DNA of 64,000 nt from Mycobacterium sp. PS03-16 (lineage in GTDB: Bacteria; Actinomycetota; Actinomycetes; Mycobacteriales; Mycobacteriaceae): positions 124,001 through 188,000 of the forward strand of contig NZ_SPQO01000006.1 in the NCBI RefSeq assembly GCF_004570325.1, given 5' to 3'. The notes under the pieces were generated by a model. The model did no database searches. It had not been told where the DNA came from and saw only the letters and a list, made by a program, of their open reading frames with translations. Positions within the stretch are counted from its first letter, which is position 1. Every line of letters starts with the position of its first letter. This document shows positions 42,822-51,893 of this stretch, one piece after another. The position numbers were made by a program, and so were the translations under genes.

Positions 42822-43846
42822 CAGGGCTCCGCGCACCTCCCGCCTTCTTGTTTGAGCATCGGGAACACCGCTGTGCGGCCCTGCAGGTCGGTGACGCGGA
42901 AGGAGATCCCGCAGATGTAGTACATGATCCAGCTGCCGTACGACCCGAGCCGGGCGAGCTTCCGGTAGTTCTCGGGGCCTTTCTGCAGGGCCATGTCCAG
43001 CACGACCTGGTGGTCATCGACCAGCGGGGCGAGCCGGTTGAGCTCGTTGACGGTCCCGTCCAGTGGCGGGCGCGCCTCGGCCAGCAGGTCGGCGATGGAC
43101 GCGGTCCCGTTGTCGAGGGCGGTGATCGCGGTGCCGATCGGATCCCGGTCCTGGGCCAGCCCGTCGATCAGCTGCTCGAGCCCATTGATGGCGCCGGAGA
43201 ACTTCTCACCGTCGCGGGCGAGGGTCTCGACCACGGCGTTGAGGTTGTCGATGAGCTGCGTGACCACCTGGCTGTTGTCGGCGATGGTGTTCGAGAACGA
43301 CGACGTCTTGCTCATCAGCGAGTCCAGGGTGTTGCCCTGGCCCTGGAAGATCTGGATCAGCGACGAGGTGAGCGCGTTGACGTCCTGCGGGTTGAGGCCC
43401 TGGATCACCGGCCGCAGACCGCCCAGCAGGAGGTCGAGGTCCAGTGCACCGGCGGTGCGGTCCTTGGGAATCTGCGAGCCGGCGGGCAGGACCCGGGTGG
43501 AGCCCGGGCCGTCGAGCAGTTCCAGGTAGCGGTCACCGGTCAGGTTCAGGTAGCGCACGGCCGCGCGCGTCCCGGTGGTCAGCACCACCTCGCGATCGGC
43601 GTCGAAGTCCACCAGCACTGTCTGGTCCGGCTGTAGCGCAACGTCGTTCACGGTGCCGACCCGGACGCCGGCCACCCGCACCGAGTCACCGGCCTTGAGA
43701 CGTGACGCGTCGGCGAACACCGCCGAGTAACCGGAGGTGGACCCACTGCGGTACTGGCTGAACGCCATGAACAGGAACGCGGTGAGCAGCACCATCACGG
43801 TGGCGAAGGCCGCGAATTTCAGCAGCGTGCTGGTCGTGCGGTTCAT
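42821..43846 (-). CDS. Mce family protein, B position
   Basis: The protein is 341 aa. The anchor TSTLLKFAAFATVMVLLTAFLFM precedes the MCE domain (GYSAVFADASRLKAGDSVRVAGVRVGTVNDV) with YLNLTGDRYLELLDG. It lacks a Pro-rich tail and ends with a Cys-containing segment (YYICGIS, GGRCAEP). ATG 43846 overlaps the MceA stop by 4 nt; a longer frame upstream is a shadow of MceA. Confidence 0.93.
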   Translation of the reverse strand: MNRTTSTLLKFAAFATVMVLLTAFLFMAFSQYRSGSTSGYSAVFADASRLKAGDSVRVAGVRVGTVNDVALQPDQTVLVDFDADREVVLTTGTRAAVRYLNLTGDRYLELLDGPGSTRVLPAGSQIPKDRTAGALDLDLLLGGLRPVIQGLNPQDVNALTSSLIQIFQGQGNTLDSLMSKTSSFSNTIADNSQVVTQLIDNLNAVVETLARDGEKFSGAINGLEQLIDGLAQDRDPIGTAITALDNGTASIADLLAEARPPLDGTVNELNRLAPLVDDHQVVLDMALQKGPENYRKLARLGSYGSWIMYYICGISFRVTDLQGRTAVFPMLKQEGGRCAEP

Positions 43847-45120
43847 CCCGGCTGCCCGATCTGCGCGGTGTTGCGGGGCGGACCGTCCAGCGGCCCGAAC
43901 AGCATCTGCTTGAGCCCGTCGGAGTTGAGGAGGATGCCCTGGTTGCCGTACTGCCACGGGTTGGCGTCGACATCGGTGACCAGATACTTCGACCGGTTGC
44001 CGAAGCCGATGTAGGGCAGCCCCATACAGTGCGGACCACCCTTGGCGGCCACCTTGGGCAGATTCTGCGGGTAGCGGTAGCGCTCGATGTGGAGGGTGAA
44101 CGCCACATTGACCACCACGCCGGGATCCATCTGCGGTGGCTGGTGCAGCGTGTACTCCATACCCTCGAGCGTGCAGCTGATCGCCTTGTCGTACTCGCGG
44201 AAGACGTCGGTGGTGGGAACCAACAGGTCGAGCACCGTGCTGGCGGCCTCCCGGTTGCTGCCGAGGACGTCGTTGCCGACGTCGGCCAGCCCGATCGCAC
44301 TGACCAGGAAGTTGTCGAGATTCTGCTGTTCTTCGACGATGCCGTCGGACAGCGTGACCGAATTGTTCAGCACGCGAACCAGATCCGGTGCCGCATCGGC
44401 ATAGGCGGCGGCCACGGGTGCGGTCAGTTCGAGATCTCGGCTCAGGTTCGGCAGGCTGGGTTCGAGCTCGGCCAGCAGCGCGTCCAGATCGGTGAGGCTC
44501 TGCCCGAACTGCTCACCCCGCCCGGAGAATGCGGCCGACAGGGCGCCGAGCGTCTCGTTGAGCTTCGCCGGATCGATCTTGTCGAGCACCGCCACCAGCT
44601 TCTGGAACACGGTGTTGATCTCGACCATGACGTGTTCGCCCTGCAGCGTCTGACCCGCCCGCAGCGGGGTGGCCGACGGTTCGGGCGGCGGGACGAATTG
44701 CACGGACTTGGCGCCGAACACCGTCGACGAGGCGATGTCGACCCGCACATTGCTCGGGATCAACGGCAGCTGTGCGGGATCGAGCGCGAGGTGCAGCGCG
44801 GCGGTCCCGTCGGCGCGGTGCTCGATCGAGTCGACGGTGCCGACCTGCACGCCGCGCATCTTGACCTTGGCGTCCGGATTCATCACCAGACCGGCGCGTT
44901 CGGAGATCACTGTCACGGGAACGGTTTCGGCGAAGCTACCCCGGAACAGGCCGACGGCCAGCGCGACCGTCAGACACACCGCCAGCACCATGGCCAGGCC
45001 GGCCAGCGGGCGGGCGTAGTGCGTCACCCCGAAGTGGCGTCCCGACGAGGACCCGACCGGCGAGGCGGAGCTGGTGGTCTCCGACCGGTGCATGGGGCCG
45101 GGACCGAGATCCTTCGGCAC
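43843..45120 (-). CDS. Mce family protein, A position
   Basis: The protein is 425 aa, the first Mce subunit after the two YrbE permeases. A cytoplasmic Ser-rich head (1-35) precedes the anchor ARPLAGLAMVLAVCLTVALAVGL. The MCE domain has VTVISERAGLVMNPDAKVKMRGVQVGTVDSI and SSTVFGAKSVQFVPP. The helical domain follows, with PNLSRDLELTAPVAAAYADAAPDL. The C-terminal region has two Cys (ISCTLEG, PHCMGLP). The gap to YrbEB is 14 nt. Start at 45120; an internal ATG nine codons on is possible. Confidence 0.93.
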   Translation of the reverse strand: MPKDLGPGPMHRSETTSSASPVGSSSGRHFGVTHYARPLAGLAMVLAVCLTVALAVGLFRGSFAETVPVTVISERAGLVMNPDAKVKMRGVQVGTVDSIEHRADGTAALHLALDPAQLPLIPSNVRVDIASSTVFGAKSVQFVPPPEPSATPLRAGQTLQGEHVMVEINTVFQKLVAVLDKIDPAKLNETLGALSAAFSGRGEQFGQSLTDLDALLAELEPSLPNLSRDLELTAPVAAAYADAAPDLVRVLNNSVTLSDGIVEEQQNLDNFLVSAIGLADVGNDVLGSNREAASTVLDLLVPTTDVFREYDKAISCTLEGMEYTLHQPPQMDPGVVVNVAFTLHIERYRYPQNLPKVAAKGGPHCMGLPYIGFGNRSKYLVTDVDANPWQYGNQGILLNSDGLKQMLFGPLDGPPRNTAQIGQPG

Positions 45121-45134
45121 TGTGGTCTCCTCCC

Positions 45135-45992
45135 CTATCCGCTCAGGTTGAAGTTGCCGTTGGAGCCGTAGATCGACAGCGATACCAGCAGCGTCACCGA
45201 CACCACCACGATCAGCGAGGTGCGCACGGCGTTACCCACCGCGACGCCGACCCCCGACGGGCCGCCGGTGGCGAAGTAGCCGAAGTACGTGTGGATCAAC
45301 AGGATCGTGATGGCCATCAGGATGGCCTGCAGGAACGACCAGAGAAGGTCGATCGGGTTGAGGAAGGTGTCGAAGTAGTGATCGTAGAGGCCGCTGGACT
45401 GTCCGAACAACACCGTGGTGGTGAACTGGCTGGCGACGAAGGACAGGATGACCGCAATCGAGTAGAGCGGGGTGATCGCGATCATGCCGGCCACGATGCG
45501 GGTACTCACCAGGTATTCGACCGGGCGGATACCCATCGATTCCAGCGCGTCGATCTCCTCGTTGATGCGCATCGCGCCCAACTGGGCGGTGACACCGGCG
45601 CCGAAGGTGGCGGCCAGCCCGATCCCGGCCACCACGGGCGCCGAGATTCGAACGTTGATGAACGCCGCCAGGAACCCGGTCAGCGCCTCGATCCCGATGT
45701 TGCCCAGCGAGCTGTACCCCTGCACCGCCAGGGTCCCGCCGGCTGCCAGAGTGAGGAATCCGACGATCACCACGGTGCCGCCGATCATCGCGAGCGTCCC
45801 CGCGCCCATGGAGATCTCGGCGATCAGCCGGATGATCTCCTTCCGGAAGTGCACGGCCGCGTGCGGGGTGCCGGCCAGCGCACGGCCGTAGAACATCGTG
45901 TGGTCACCGATGCGGCTGAGCAACGAGACCGGCTTGCCGAACTGCCGGAACACTCGCGGATAGGTGGCCCGCAGCGAGATCAAGGTGCCCAT
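45135..45992 (-). CDS. YrbE/MlaE family Mce permease, B subunit
   Basis: The protein is 285 aa with five or six membrane segments and is one half of the MlaE-like permease that works with an ATPase (MceG/Mkl, encoded elsewhere) to drive Mce import. The conserved cytoplasmic EQ-loop-like helix is GAMRINEEIDALESMGIRPVEYLVSTR, the site that contacts the ATPase. ATG 45992 is 5 nt after the YrbEA stop; the open frame upstream is antisense-like shadow of YrbEA. Confidence 0.93.
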   Translation of the reverse strand: MGTLISLRATYPRVFRQFGKPVSLLSRIGDHTMFYGRALAGTPHAAVHFRKEIIRLIAEISMGAGTLAMIGGTVVIVGFLTLAAGGTLAVQGYSSLGNIGIEALTGFLAAFINVRISAPVVAGIGLAATFGAGVTAQLGAMRINEEIDALESMGIRPVEYLVSTRIVAGMIAITPLYSIAVILSFVASQFTTTVLFGQSSGLYDHYFDTFLNPIDLLWSFLQAILMAITILLIHTYFGYFATGGPSGVGVAVGNAVRTSLIVVVSVTLLVSLSIYGSNGNFNLSG

Positions 45993-45997
45993 GCCCG

Positions 45998-46795
45998 CTA
46001 GCCCGTCGTCATCCGGATGCCGATGGCGGTCACCACCACGTTGATGACGAACAGCGCCATGAACGCGTACACGACCGTCTCGTTGACCGCGTTGCCGACG
46101 GCCTTGGCCCCGCCGCCGGTGATGGTCAGCCCGCGGTAGCAGGCCACCAGACCCGCGATCAGGCCGAACAGCGCCGCCTTGACGCACGAGATGATCACCT
46201 CGGGCACCCCGGTCAGCAGCGTGATCCCGGCGGCGAACGCGCCCGGGTTCACGTCCTGGATGAAAACCGAGAAGGTGTAGCCGCCGAGGATGCCGATGAT
46301 CACGACCAGGCTGTTGAGCAGCAGCGCGACCAGCCCGGAGGCCAGCATGCGCGGAGTCACCAGCCGCTGCACGGGGTTGATGCCCAGCACCTCCATTGCG
46401 TCGATCTCCTCGCGGATGGTCCGTGAGCCGAGGTCGGCGCACATCGCGGTGGCCCCGGCGCCGGCCACGATGAGCACCGTGACCAGCGGGCCGACCTGGG
46501 TGACGGCGCCGAACGCGGCGCCGGCGCCGGACAGGTCGGCCGCACCGAGTTCCCGCAGCAGGATGTTGAGGATGAAGCTGACCAGCACGGTGAACGGGAT
46601 GGCCACCAACAGCGTCGGCGCCAGCGACACCCGGGCGACGAACCAGCACTGCTCCAGGAACTCTCGCCACTGGAACGGCCGGCGGAACACGAACCTCACC
46701 GCATCCGCCGACATCGCGAACAGGCCGCCGACGGCCTGCATCGGACCGGACAGATTGCGTCCGAGGCTGACCCCGGGTGACCAGCGCTCAGCCAT
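45998..46795 (-). CDS. YrbE/MlaE family Mce permease, A subunit
   Basis: The protein is 265 aa with about five membrane segments. The ATPase-contact helix SRTIREEIDAMEVLGINPVQRLVTPR is clear and parallel to that of YrbEB. It forms a heterodimeric permease with the next gene. Its start overlaps the end of the thiolase-like gene by 8 nt, coupling the importer to the catabolic genes upstream. No ATPase gene is present in the window, as expected for mycobacterial mce loci. Confidence 0.93.
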   Translation of the reverse strand: MAERWSPGVSLGRNLSGPMQAVGGLFAMSADAVRFVFRRPFQWREFLEQCWFVARVSLAPTLLVAIPFTVLVSFILNILLRELGAADLSGAGAAFGAVTQVGPLVTVLIVAGAGATAMCADLGSRTIREEIDAMEVLGINPVQRLVTPRMLASGLVALLLNSLVVIIGILGGYTFSVFIQDVNPGAFAAGITLLTGVPEVIISCVKAALFGLIAGLVACYRGLTITGGGAKAVGNAVNETVVYAFMALFVINVVVTAIGIRMTTG

Positions 46796-47954
46796 CGGTT
46801 CCGGTCCCTTCCAGGATGGTCACCGCCGACACCGCGGTCGGGCCTCCGATGTTGTGCGCCAATCCGATCCGGGCGCCGTCGACCTGGTTGACCGCCTCAC
46901 CCCGCAGCTGGCCGAACAACTCCACACACTGGGCGACACCGGTCGCCCCCGGCGGATGCCCCTTGCCCTTCAGGCCACCGCTGGGGTTGACCGGCAGGGC
47001 CCCGCCGATGCTGGTGACCTCGGCTTCGACGAGCTTGTAGGCGCCGAACCTCTCGGCGAAGCCGAGATCCTCGTAACTGATCAGCTCGATTCCGGTGAAG
47101 TAGTCGTGCACCTCGGCGACGTCGACGTCGGCCGGCGTCAGGCCGGCCATCCCGAATGCGCGCTTGGCCGCCCGCACCGAGGCCGGGAACGTCGTCATAT
47201 CCGGTTTGTGCGGATACATCACCGAATCGAGGCCCAGCCCGACCCCGCGGATCCACACCGGCCGGTTGGTGAAGCTGTCGGCCACGTCCTCGGCGGCCAG
47301 CAGCAGCGCGGCGGCACCGTCGCTCTGCGGCGCGCAGTCGTACAACCCGAACGGGTTGACCACCATCGGCGCCGCGAGCGCCTGCTCGACGGTGATCTCG
47401 AAGCGCAGCCGCGCCTTAGGATTGTCTACGGCGTGGCGGTGGTTCTTGACCGCGATCATCGCCAGATGCTCCCGGGTGGCCGGTGATTCGTGCAGGTACC
47501 GACGGACGTGCAACGCGAACCCGGCCGGTGCCACCAGCCCCAGCGGGTAGTCCCACGCCATGTCGCGGGTCATCGCCTCCCAGCCCCACAGCATGTCCTT
47601 GGTGGCGACTTCGCGCAGTTTGTCGGCACCCATCACCAGCGCCACGTCGGCGGCCCCGGACGCGATCCCGAACAGGGCGTTGCGAACGGCGTCGTTGCCC
47701 GTGGCACAGGAGTTCTCGACGTGGCTGACCGGCAGGTCCTGCAGGCCGAGCGTGTCGGCGAGGATCCCCGCCGGGAAGCCGTCGGTCGCCCCCATCGACC
47801 CGAACCACACCGCATCGATGTCGGCCCGGGTCACTCCCTTGTCGACGCTGGCCGCGCACTCGGCGAACGCCACCGGCAGCAGGTCCTTAATGCCCAGGGC
47901 GAAGTGTTCGGCGAACGGGGTCATCCCGGCGCCGACGATCGCGACCCTCCTCAT
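46788..47954 (-). CDS. Thiolase / lipid-transfer protein (SCP-X thiolase-like)
   Basis: The protein is 388 aa with a thiolase fold. The nucleophile loop is VENSCATGNDAVRNAL (Cys at about 84), and the motifs AEVHDYFTGIELI (His of the HDxF-type motif present) and NPSGGLKGKGHPPGATG (the GHP motif with catalytic His) are retained. This is unlike the thiolase at 29410, so true thiolytic cleavage or condensation is possible. The final Cys loop reads HNIGGPTAVSAV, without Cys, as in SCP2/Ltp thiolases. ATG 47954 overlaps the preceding gene's stop by 4 nt. It lies within the ALDH-to-mce operon. Confidence 0.88.
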   Translation of the reverse strand: MRRVAIVGAGMTPFAEHFALGIKDLLPVAFAECAASVDKGVTRADIDAVWFGSMGATDGFPAGILADTLGLQDLPVSHVENSCATGNDAVRNALFGIASGAADVALVMGADKLREVATKDMLWGWEAMTRDMAWDYPLGLVAPAGFALHVRRYLHESPATREHLAMIAVKNHRHAVDNPKARLRFEITVEQALAAPMVVNPFGLYDCAPQSDGAAALLLAAEDVADSFTNRPVWIRGVGLGLDSVMYPHKPDMTTFPASVRAAKRAFGMAGLTPADVDVAEVHDYFTGIELISYEDLGFAERFGAYKLVEAEVTSIGGALPVNPSGGLKGKGHPPGATGVAQCVELFGQLRGEAVNQVDGARIGLAHNIGGPTAVSAVTILEGTGTDG

Positions 47955-49141
47955 GCGGCCTCCGGCGCGGCCACGGCCCTGTCGGGTTCGAACGCGTAAC
48001 CGTAGTCCGGCACGCCCGAGCGCACCGCGATGCGGCGCAACGCCAATCGGCCGCGGTCGCCGATGTCCACCGAACCCGCCTCGGCCCCGGTCACTTTCAC
48101 CAGCGCCCGAATCCCGACATCGTCGAGTTCGACGATCACCAGCGAGTACGGCGACCGCAGACCCGGGACCGGGATCCGCACCGTCGCCTCGGTGTAGACG
48201 GTGCCGGTACGCGGCAGCGGCACCAGTTCGTAGTCGGTGTTCAGCGAGCAGTCGTCGGTCAGGCGGTAGCGGGGCGGGAAATCGAGTTCGTCGCTGCCGG
48301 TGCACCTGCCGGCCTCCCAGCGCACCTTCGCCTCGAAGGCTCGCTCATAGGCGGCCAGCGAAATCGGCAGATCCGTACCGGGGGTGATGGTGCCCTCGGG
48401 CAGCGGCCGCGCCGCAGGTTCACGTCGAATCACTTGTGCCTCACCGCCTGTGACGGTGATACCGGACAGACTCGCCTGCTCCACCGCGACCAGGGGGCCC
48501 ATGGTATGGGATTCGGTGAGGCTCGCGAGGGCAAACAGGCCAGAACTTGCTCCGAAGGTCGGCAGCCGCGGCGGTGCGGACAGGCAGAGCGCGACCGCCT
48601 TCTCATGGTCGACACCGGCCACCACCACCGGGGTGTCCAGCCACGCCGCGGACAGCGACGCCAACAGGCCGCGTTCGTGCAACAGGCGTGGATCGCCGTA
48701 GTCGTGCACCACGCCGACCGCGTTGCGGGTCCGCACCGGCAGGCTGCGCGCGACGCGGGCCGCCGTGCGCACCTGCTTACCACGGTCGGAGGTGAGGATG
48801 GCCGCCGCCCCCGCGGGGTCGAGGTCCACCCCGATGATCAGCGAGCGCGGGCGGGCCGAACTCACCGCGTCCATCGTCGCCGGGGCGCCGCCCAGCCGTT
48901 CGTCGACCTCGAGTTCGGGGTCCAGCCCCAGCCCCGCGAGCAGCACCGCGGCACTACTGCTCTCCAGCGAGGGAAGATCCCGGCTGACGAGCACGATCCG
49001 TTCCACCGCCCCGCCACCGCTCAACGCCGCGCGGCCGGCTTCCACGGCCAGCGTGATCGCGTCCTCGTCGTCACCGGGGATGCGGTGATACGCGGTGCCC
49101 CAGCACGGGAGATAGGTCCCGATCGAAGCGATGAACGGCAT
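47951..49141 (-). CDS. Thiolase/HMGCS-fold protein fused to C-terminal DUF35 OB fold
   Basis: The protein is 396 aa. Residues 1-260 follow the hydroxymethylglutaryl-CoA synthase-like thiolase fold (MPFIASIGTYLPCWGTAYHR, SLIIGVDLDPAGAAAILTSDR, VVAGVDHEKAVALC). Residues about 280-390 form a DUF35 OB fold (YTEATVRIPVPGLRSPYSLVIVELDDVGIRALV). No Cys sits in a thiolase nucleophile context, and the zinc ribbon has only two Cys (GRCTG, DDCSL), so both parts look non-catalytic and may act as scaffold for the following thiolase. ATG 49141 has GGAG 9 nt upstream; earlier in-frame codons lie inside the CoA-transferase gene. Confidence 0.8.
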   Translation of the reverse strand: MPFIASIGTYLPCWGTAYHRIPGDDEDAITLAVEAGRAALSGGGAVERIVLVSRDLPSLESSSAAVLLAGLGLDPELEVDERLGGAPATMDAVSSARPRSLIIGVDLDPAGAAAILTSDRGKQVRTAARVARSLPVRTRNAVGVVHDYGDPRLLHERGLLASLSAAWLDTPVVVAGVDHEKAVALCLSAPPRLPTFGASSGLFALASLTESHTMGPLVAVEQASLSGITVTGGEAQVIRREPAARPLPEGTITPGTDLPISLAAYERAFEAKVRWEAGRCTGSDELDFPPRYRLTDDCSLNTDYELVPLPRTGTVYTEATVRIPVPGLRSPYSLVIVELDDVGIRALVKVTGAEAGSVDIGDRGRLALRRIAVRSGVPDYGYAFEPDRAVAAPEAA

Positions 49142-49155
49142 GACGGACTCCAGCC

Positions 49156-50364
49156 TCAGGTGACGGCGCCGGCCGTCTTGAGCTCGATGATGCGGTCCCA
49201 GTCCAGACCCAGCTCGACGAGGATGTCGTCGGTCTGCTCGGCGAATCCGGGTGCGGGCCCGGTCCGCGGGGCGGCCACGTCGAACTGCACCGGGTTGGCG
49301 ACGAGTTCGAGCTCGCCGGCCTGCACGAGGTACTCGTTCGCGCGGATCTGCGCATCCTGTCCGGCCTGCAGCGTGTCCTGGACGGGTGCCCACGGTCCGG
49401 CCAGGGTGGCGAAACGCTCGCTCCACTCCGGGAGCGGGCGCTTTTTCATCGCCTCGGTGAGGAGTTCCACCGCGGCCGGGGTGTGCTCGGCGAACGACTC
49501 GGCGGTGGCGAACCGCGGGTCCTCGGCGTAGTCCTCGAGGTCCATGTGCCGGCAGACATCGGCCCAGAACTTGGTGGGCTGCATCATCACGAACGAGATG
49601 TAGCGGTCGTCGGCGGTCGGGTAGACGCCGACCAGCGGATTGATCGGCGACCCGTGCACGCCGGGCGGTGGGGTGACCATGAGCTGGTTGAGGTGCTGGG
49701 TCAGGGCCACGGTGTGGCCCATCGACCACAGCCCGCTGCCCAGCAACGACACGTCCACCACCGAGGGCTCGCCGGTGCGCTCGCGCCGGAACAGCGCCGC
49801 GGCGATGCCGCCGGCCAGGTTGGTCCCGGAGATGGTGTCACCGTAGGCGGGGCCCGGCGGGCCGATCATGCCGTCGATGCCCGGCGGGGTGATGGTCGCC
49901 GCCGTACCGGCCCGGCACCAGAAGGCGGTCATGTCGTATCCGCCCTTCACCGCCTCCTCGCCGCGCGGACCGAGCGCGCTGCCGCGCGCGTAGATGATCG
50001 AGGGGTTCACCGCGCGGATGTCGTCGACGTCGATGCCGAACTTCTGCCGGTGGCCGGGCAGGAAGCTGGTGAGGAACACGTCGGCACGGCGGGCCAGTTC
50101 CAGCAGCACCTCGCGCCCCTCGGGCACCGACATGTCCAGCCCGATGCTGCGTTTGCCGCGGTTGGCATGCTCGATGTTGGGGTTCGGGTCCCCCTCGACG
50201 CGCAGCGGACCGGTCTGCCGCAGACCGCGCTGCGGATCGCCGGTGACCGCGTGCTCCACCTTGATCACGTCGGCGCCCCATTCGCCGAGCACGGCACCGC
50301 ACGACGGGACGAACCCGTACATCGCGACCTCGAGGATGCGCACCCCCTCCAGCGGCCGGCTCAT
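49156..50364 (-). CDS. Class III CoA-transferase (CaiB/BaiF family)
   Basis: The protein is 402 aa and transfers CoA between carboxylates through an acyl-Asp anhydride. The N-terminus MSRPLEGVRILEVAMYGFVPSCGAVLGEWGADVIKVE is the family signature, RGKRSIGLDM follows, and YGDTISGTNLAGGI supplies the catalytic Asp (about residue 173). It starts 4 nt inside the ALDH stop (ATGA) and is followed 14 nt later by the OB-fold gene. In this island it could recharge a released acid using an intermediate CoA ester; the substrate is unknown. Confidence 0.92.
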   Translation of the reverse strand: MSRPLEGVRILEVAMYGFVPSCGAVLGEWGADVIKVEHAVTGDPQRGLRQTGPLRVEGDPNPNIEHANRGKRSIGLDMSVPEGREVLLELARRADVFLTSFLPGHRQKFGIDVDDIRAVNPSIIYARGSALGPRGEEAVKGGYDMTAFWCRAGTAATITPPGIDGMIGPPGPAYGDTISGTNLAGGIAAALFRRERTGEPSVVDVSLLGSGLWSMGHTVALTQHLNQLMVTPPPGVHGSPINPLVGVYPTADDRYISFVMMQPTKFWADVCRHMDLEDYAEDPRFATAESFAEHTPAAVELLTEAMKKRPLPEWSERFATLAGPWAPVQDTLQAGQDAQIRANEYLVQAGELELVANPVQFDVAAPRTGPAPGFAEQTDDILVELGLDWDRIIELKTAGAVT

Positions 50365-51878
50365 GCGTTGGCCGCCGACAACACGCGGGCGAACGTCTTG
50401 GTCTCGAGGAATTCCTCCAGACCCGCGGTGCCCATCTCCCGGCCGATGCCGGACTGCTTGTACCCGCCGAACGGCGTGTCCGCGCTGAAGTAGTTGCCGC
50501 CGTTGATCGAAAAGGTGCCGGTGCGGATCCGGCGGGCCACCGCGAGCGCGCGTTCCTCGCTGCCGAACACCGCGCCGGACAGTCCGTAGATCGAGTTGTT
50601 GGCGATGCGCACCGCATCGTCGTCGTCGGTGTAGGAGATCACCACCAAGACGGGGCCGAACACCTCCTCCTGCGCGATCTCACTGTCGGGATCGACGTCG
50701 GCGAGCAGGGTCGGGGTGTAGAAGTAGCCGGGGTCGACCTTCTCCCCGCCGGTGACCAGGGTGGCGCCGGCCTCGACGGCCCGCTTCACCATGCCGTCGA
50801 CCTTGTCGCGCTGCTTCTCACTGATCAGCGGACCCATGTAAACGGACGGATCGACTGGATTTCCGAAGCGCACCAGCCCGAAGTTGTTCTTGATCATCTC
50901 GACGATCTCGTCGCGATGCGCGGCCGGCACCAGCAACCGTGAGGTCAGCGCGCAGCCCTGCCCGGCGTGGGTGACCATAGAGAACGCCGAGAACAGCGCG
51001 GCCATGCTGAAGTCGGCGTCGTCGAGCACGATCGCCGCGGACTTGCCGCCCAGTTCCAGGAAGACCTTCTTGAGGGTCTCGCTGGCCGCGGCCATGATGC
51101 GCCGGCCGGTCGGGGTGGACCCGGTGAAGGTGACCATGTCGACGTCGGGGCTGGTGGTGAGCACGGCGCCGACCTCCGGATCGGCCCCGGACAGGATGTT
51201 GACCACGCCGGCGGGGATGTCGGTGTGGTTGACGATCAGCTCCCCGAGCGCCAGGGTGATCAGCGGTGTGTCGGGGGCACTCTTGAGCACCACGGTGCAC
51301 CCCGCGGCGAGCGCGGGCGCGAGCTTGGCCAGTGCCAGCTGGTTCGGATAGTTGTAGGCGATGATCGCCGCGACGACGCCCGCGGCTTCCTTCTCCACCC
51401 ACCGGTGGTGCTGCATTCCGCGGGACTCGATGGTGCCGAGGTCCTGGGTCATCGGATAGTCCGCGAGCAGGTCGGCGTAATAGCGCACGATCCCGATGGG
51501 CTGGTCGAGCTGGGCGCCCTGGCAGAGCGCCTCGGTGGCGCCGACCTCCGCGATGGTGAGCGCGGCCAGTTCGTCACGATGGTCGACGAGCGCCCGGTGC
51601 AGCTGATCGAGGCAGCGCATCCGCAACTGGGTGTTCGTCGCCCAGTCCGTGGTGTCGAACGCCCGCCGCGCCGCCGCGACGGCGGCGTGCGCGTCGGCGA
51701 CGGTCGCGTCGGGCGCGTGCCCGAGTACCTCGCCGGTGGCCGGGTTCACCGAAGGAAACACCCGATCGGTATCCACGAGCCGGCCGTCGATCAACAGGCG
51801 CCGGTCTGCGGTGACACCACTTCCGGCGTTGTCCTCGGTGGCCGGCGTGCCGGTGGCCGTGGGCGTCGTTGCCATCAT
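50361..51878 (-). CDS. NAD(P)-dependent aldehyde dehydrogenase
   Basis: The protein is 505 aa and oxidises an aldehyde to the acid. VTFTGSTPTGRRIM is the nucleotide-binding turn, LELGGKSAAIVLDDAD carries the general-base Glu, and GQGCALTSRLLV the nucleophilic Cys (about residue 310). EEVFGPVLVVISY and SINGGNYFSADTPFGGYKQSGIGRE complete the signature. It is the first gene of the long operon running to mceF. Two ATGs stand side by side; GGAGGA lies better for the second (51875). The operator at 51894-51921 is immediately upstream. Confidence 0.93.
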   Translation of the reverse strand: MMATTPTATGTPATEDNAGSGVTADRRLLIDGRLVDTDRVFPSVNPATGEVLGHAPDATVADAHAAVAAARRAFDTTDWATNTQLRMRCLDQLHRALVDHRDELAALTIAEVGATEALCQGAQLDQPIGIVRYYADLLADYPMTQDLGTIESRGMQHHRWVEKEAAGVVAAIIAYNYPNQLALAKLAPALAAGCTVVLKSAPDTPLITLALGELIVNHTDIPAGVVNILSGADPEVGAVLTTSPDVDMVTFTGSTPTGRRIMAAASETLKKVFLELGGKSAAIVLDDADFSMAALFSAFSMVTHAGQGCALTSRLLVPAAHRDEIVEMIKNNFGLVRFGNPVDPSVYMGPLISEKQRDKVDGMVKRAVEAGATLVTGGEKVDPGYFYTPTLLADVDPDSEIAQEEVFGPVLVVISYTDDDDAVRIANNSIYGLSGAVFGSEERALAVARRIRTGTFSINGGNYFSADTPFGGYKQSGIGREMGTAGLEEFLETKTFARVLSAANA

Positions 51879-51893
51879 GCTCCTCCGTGTGAC

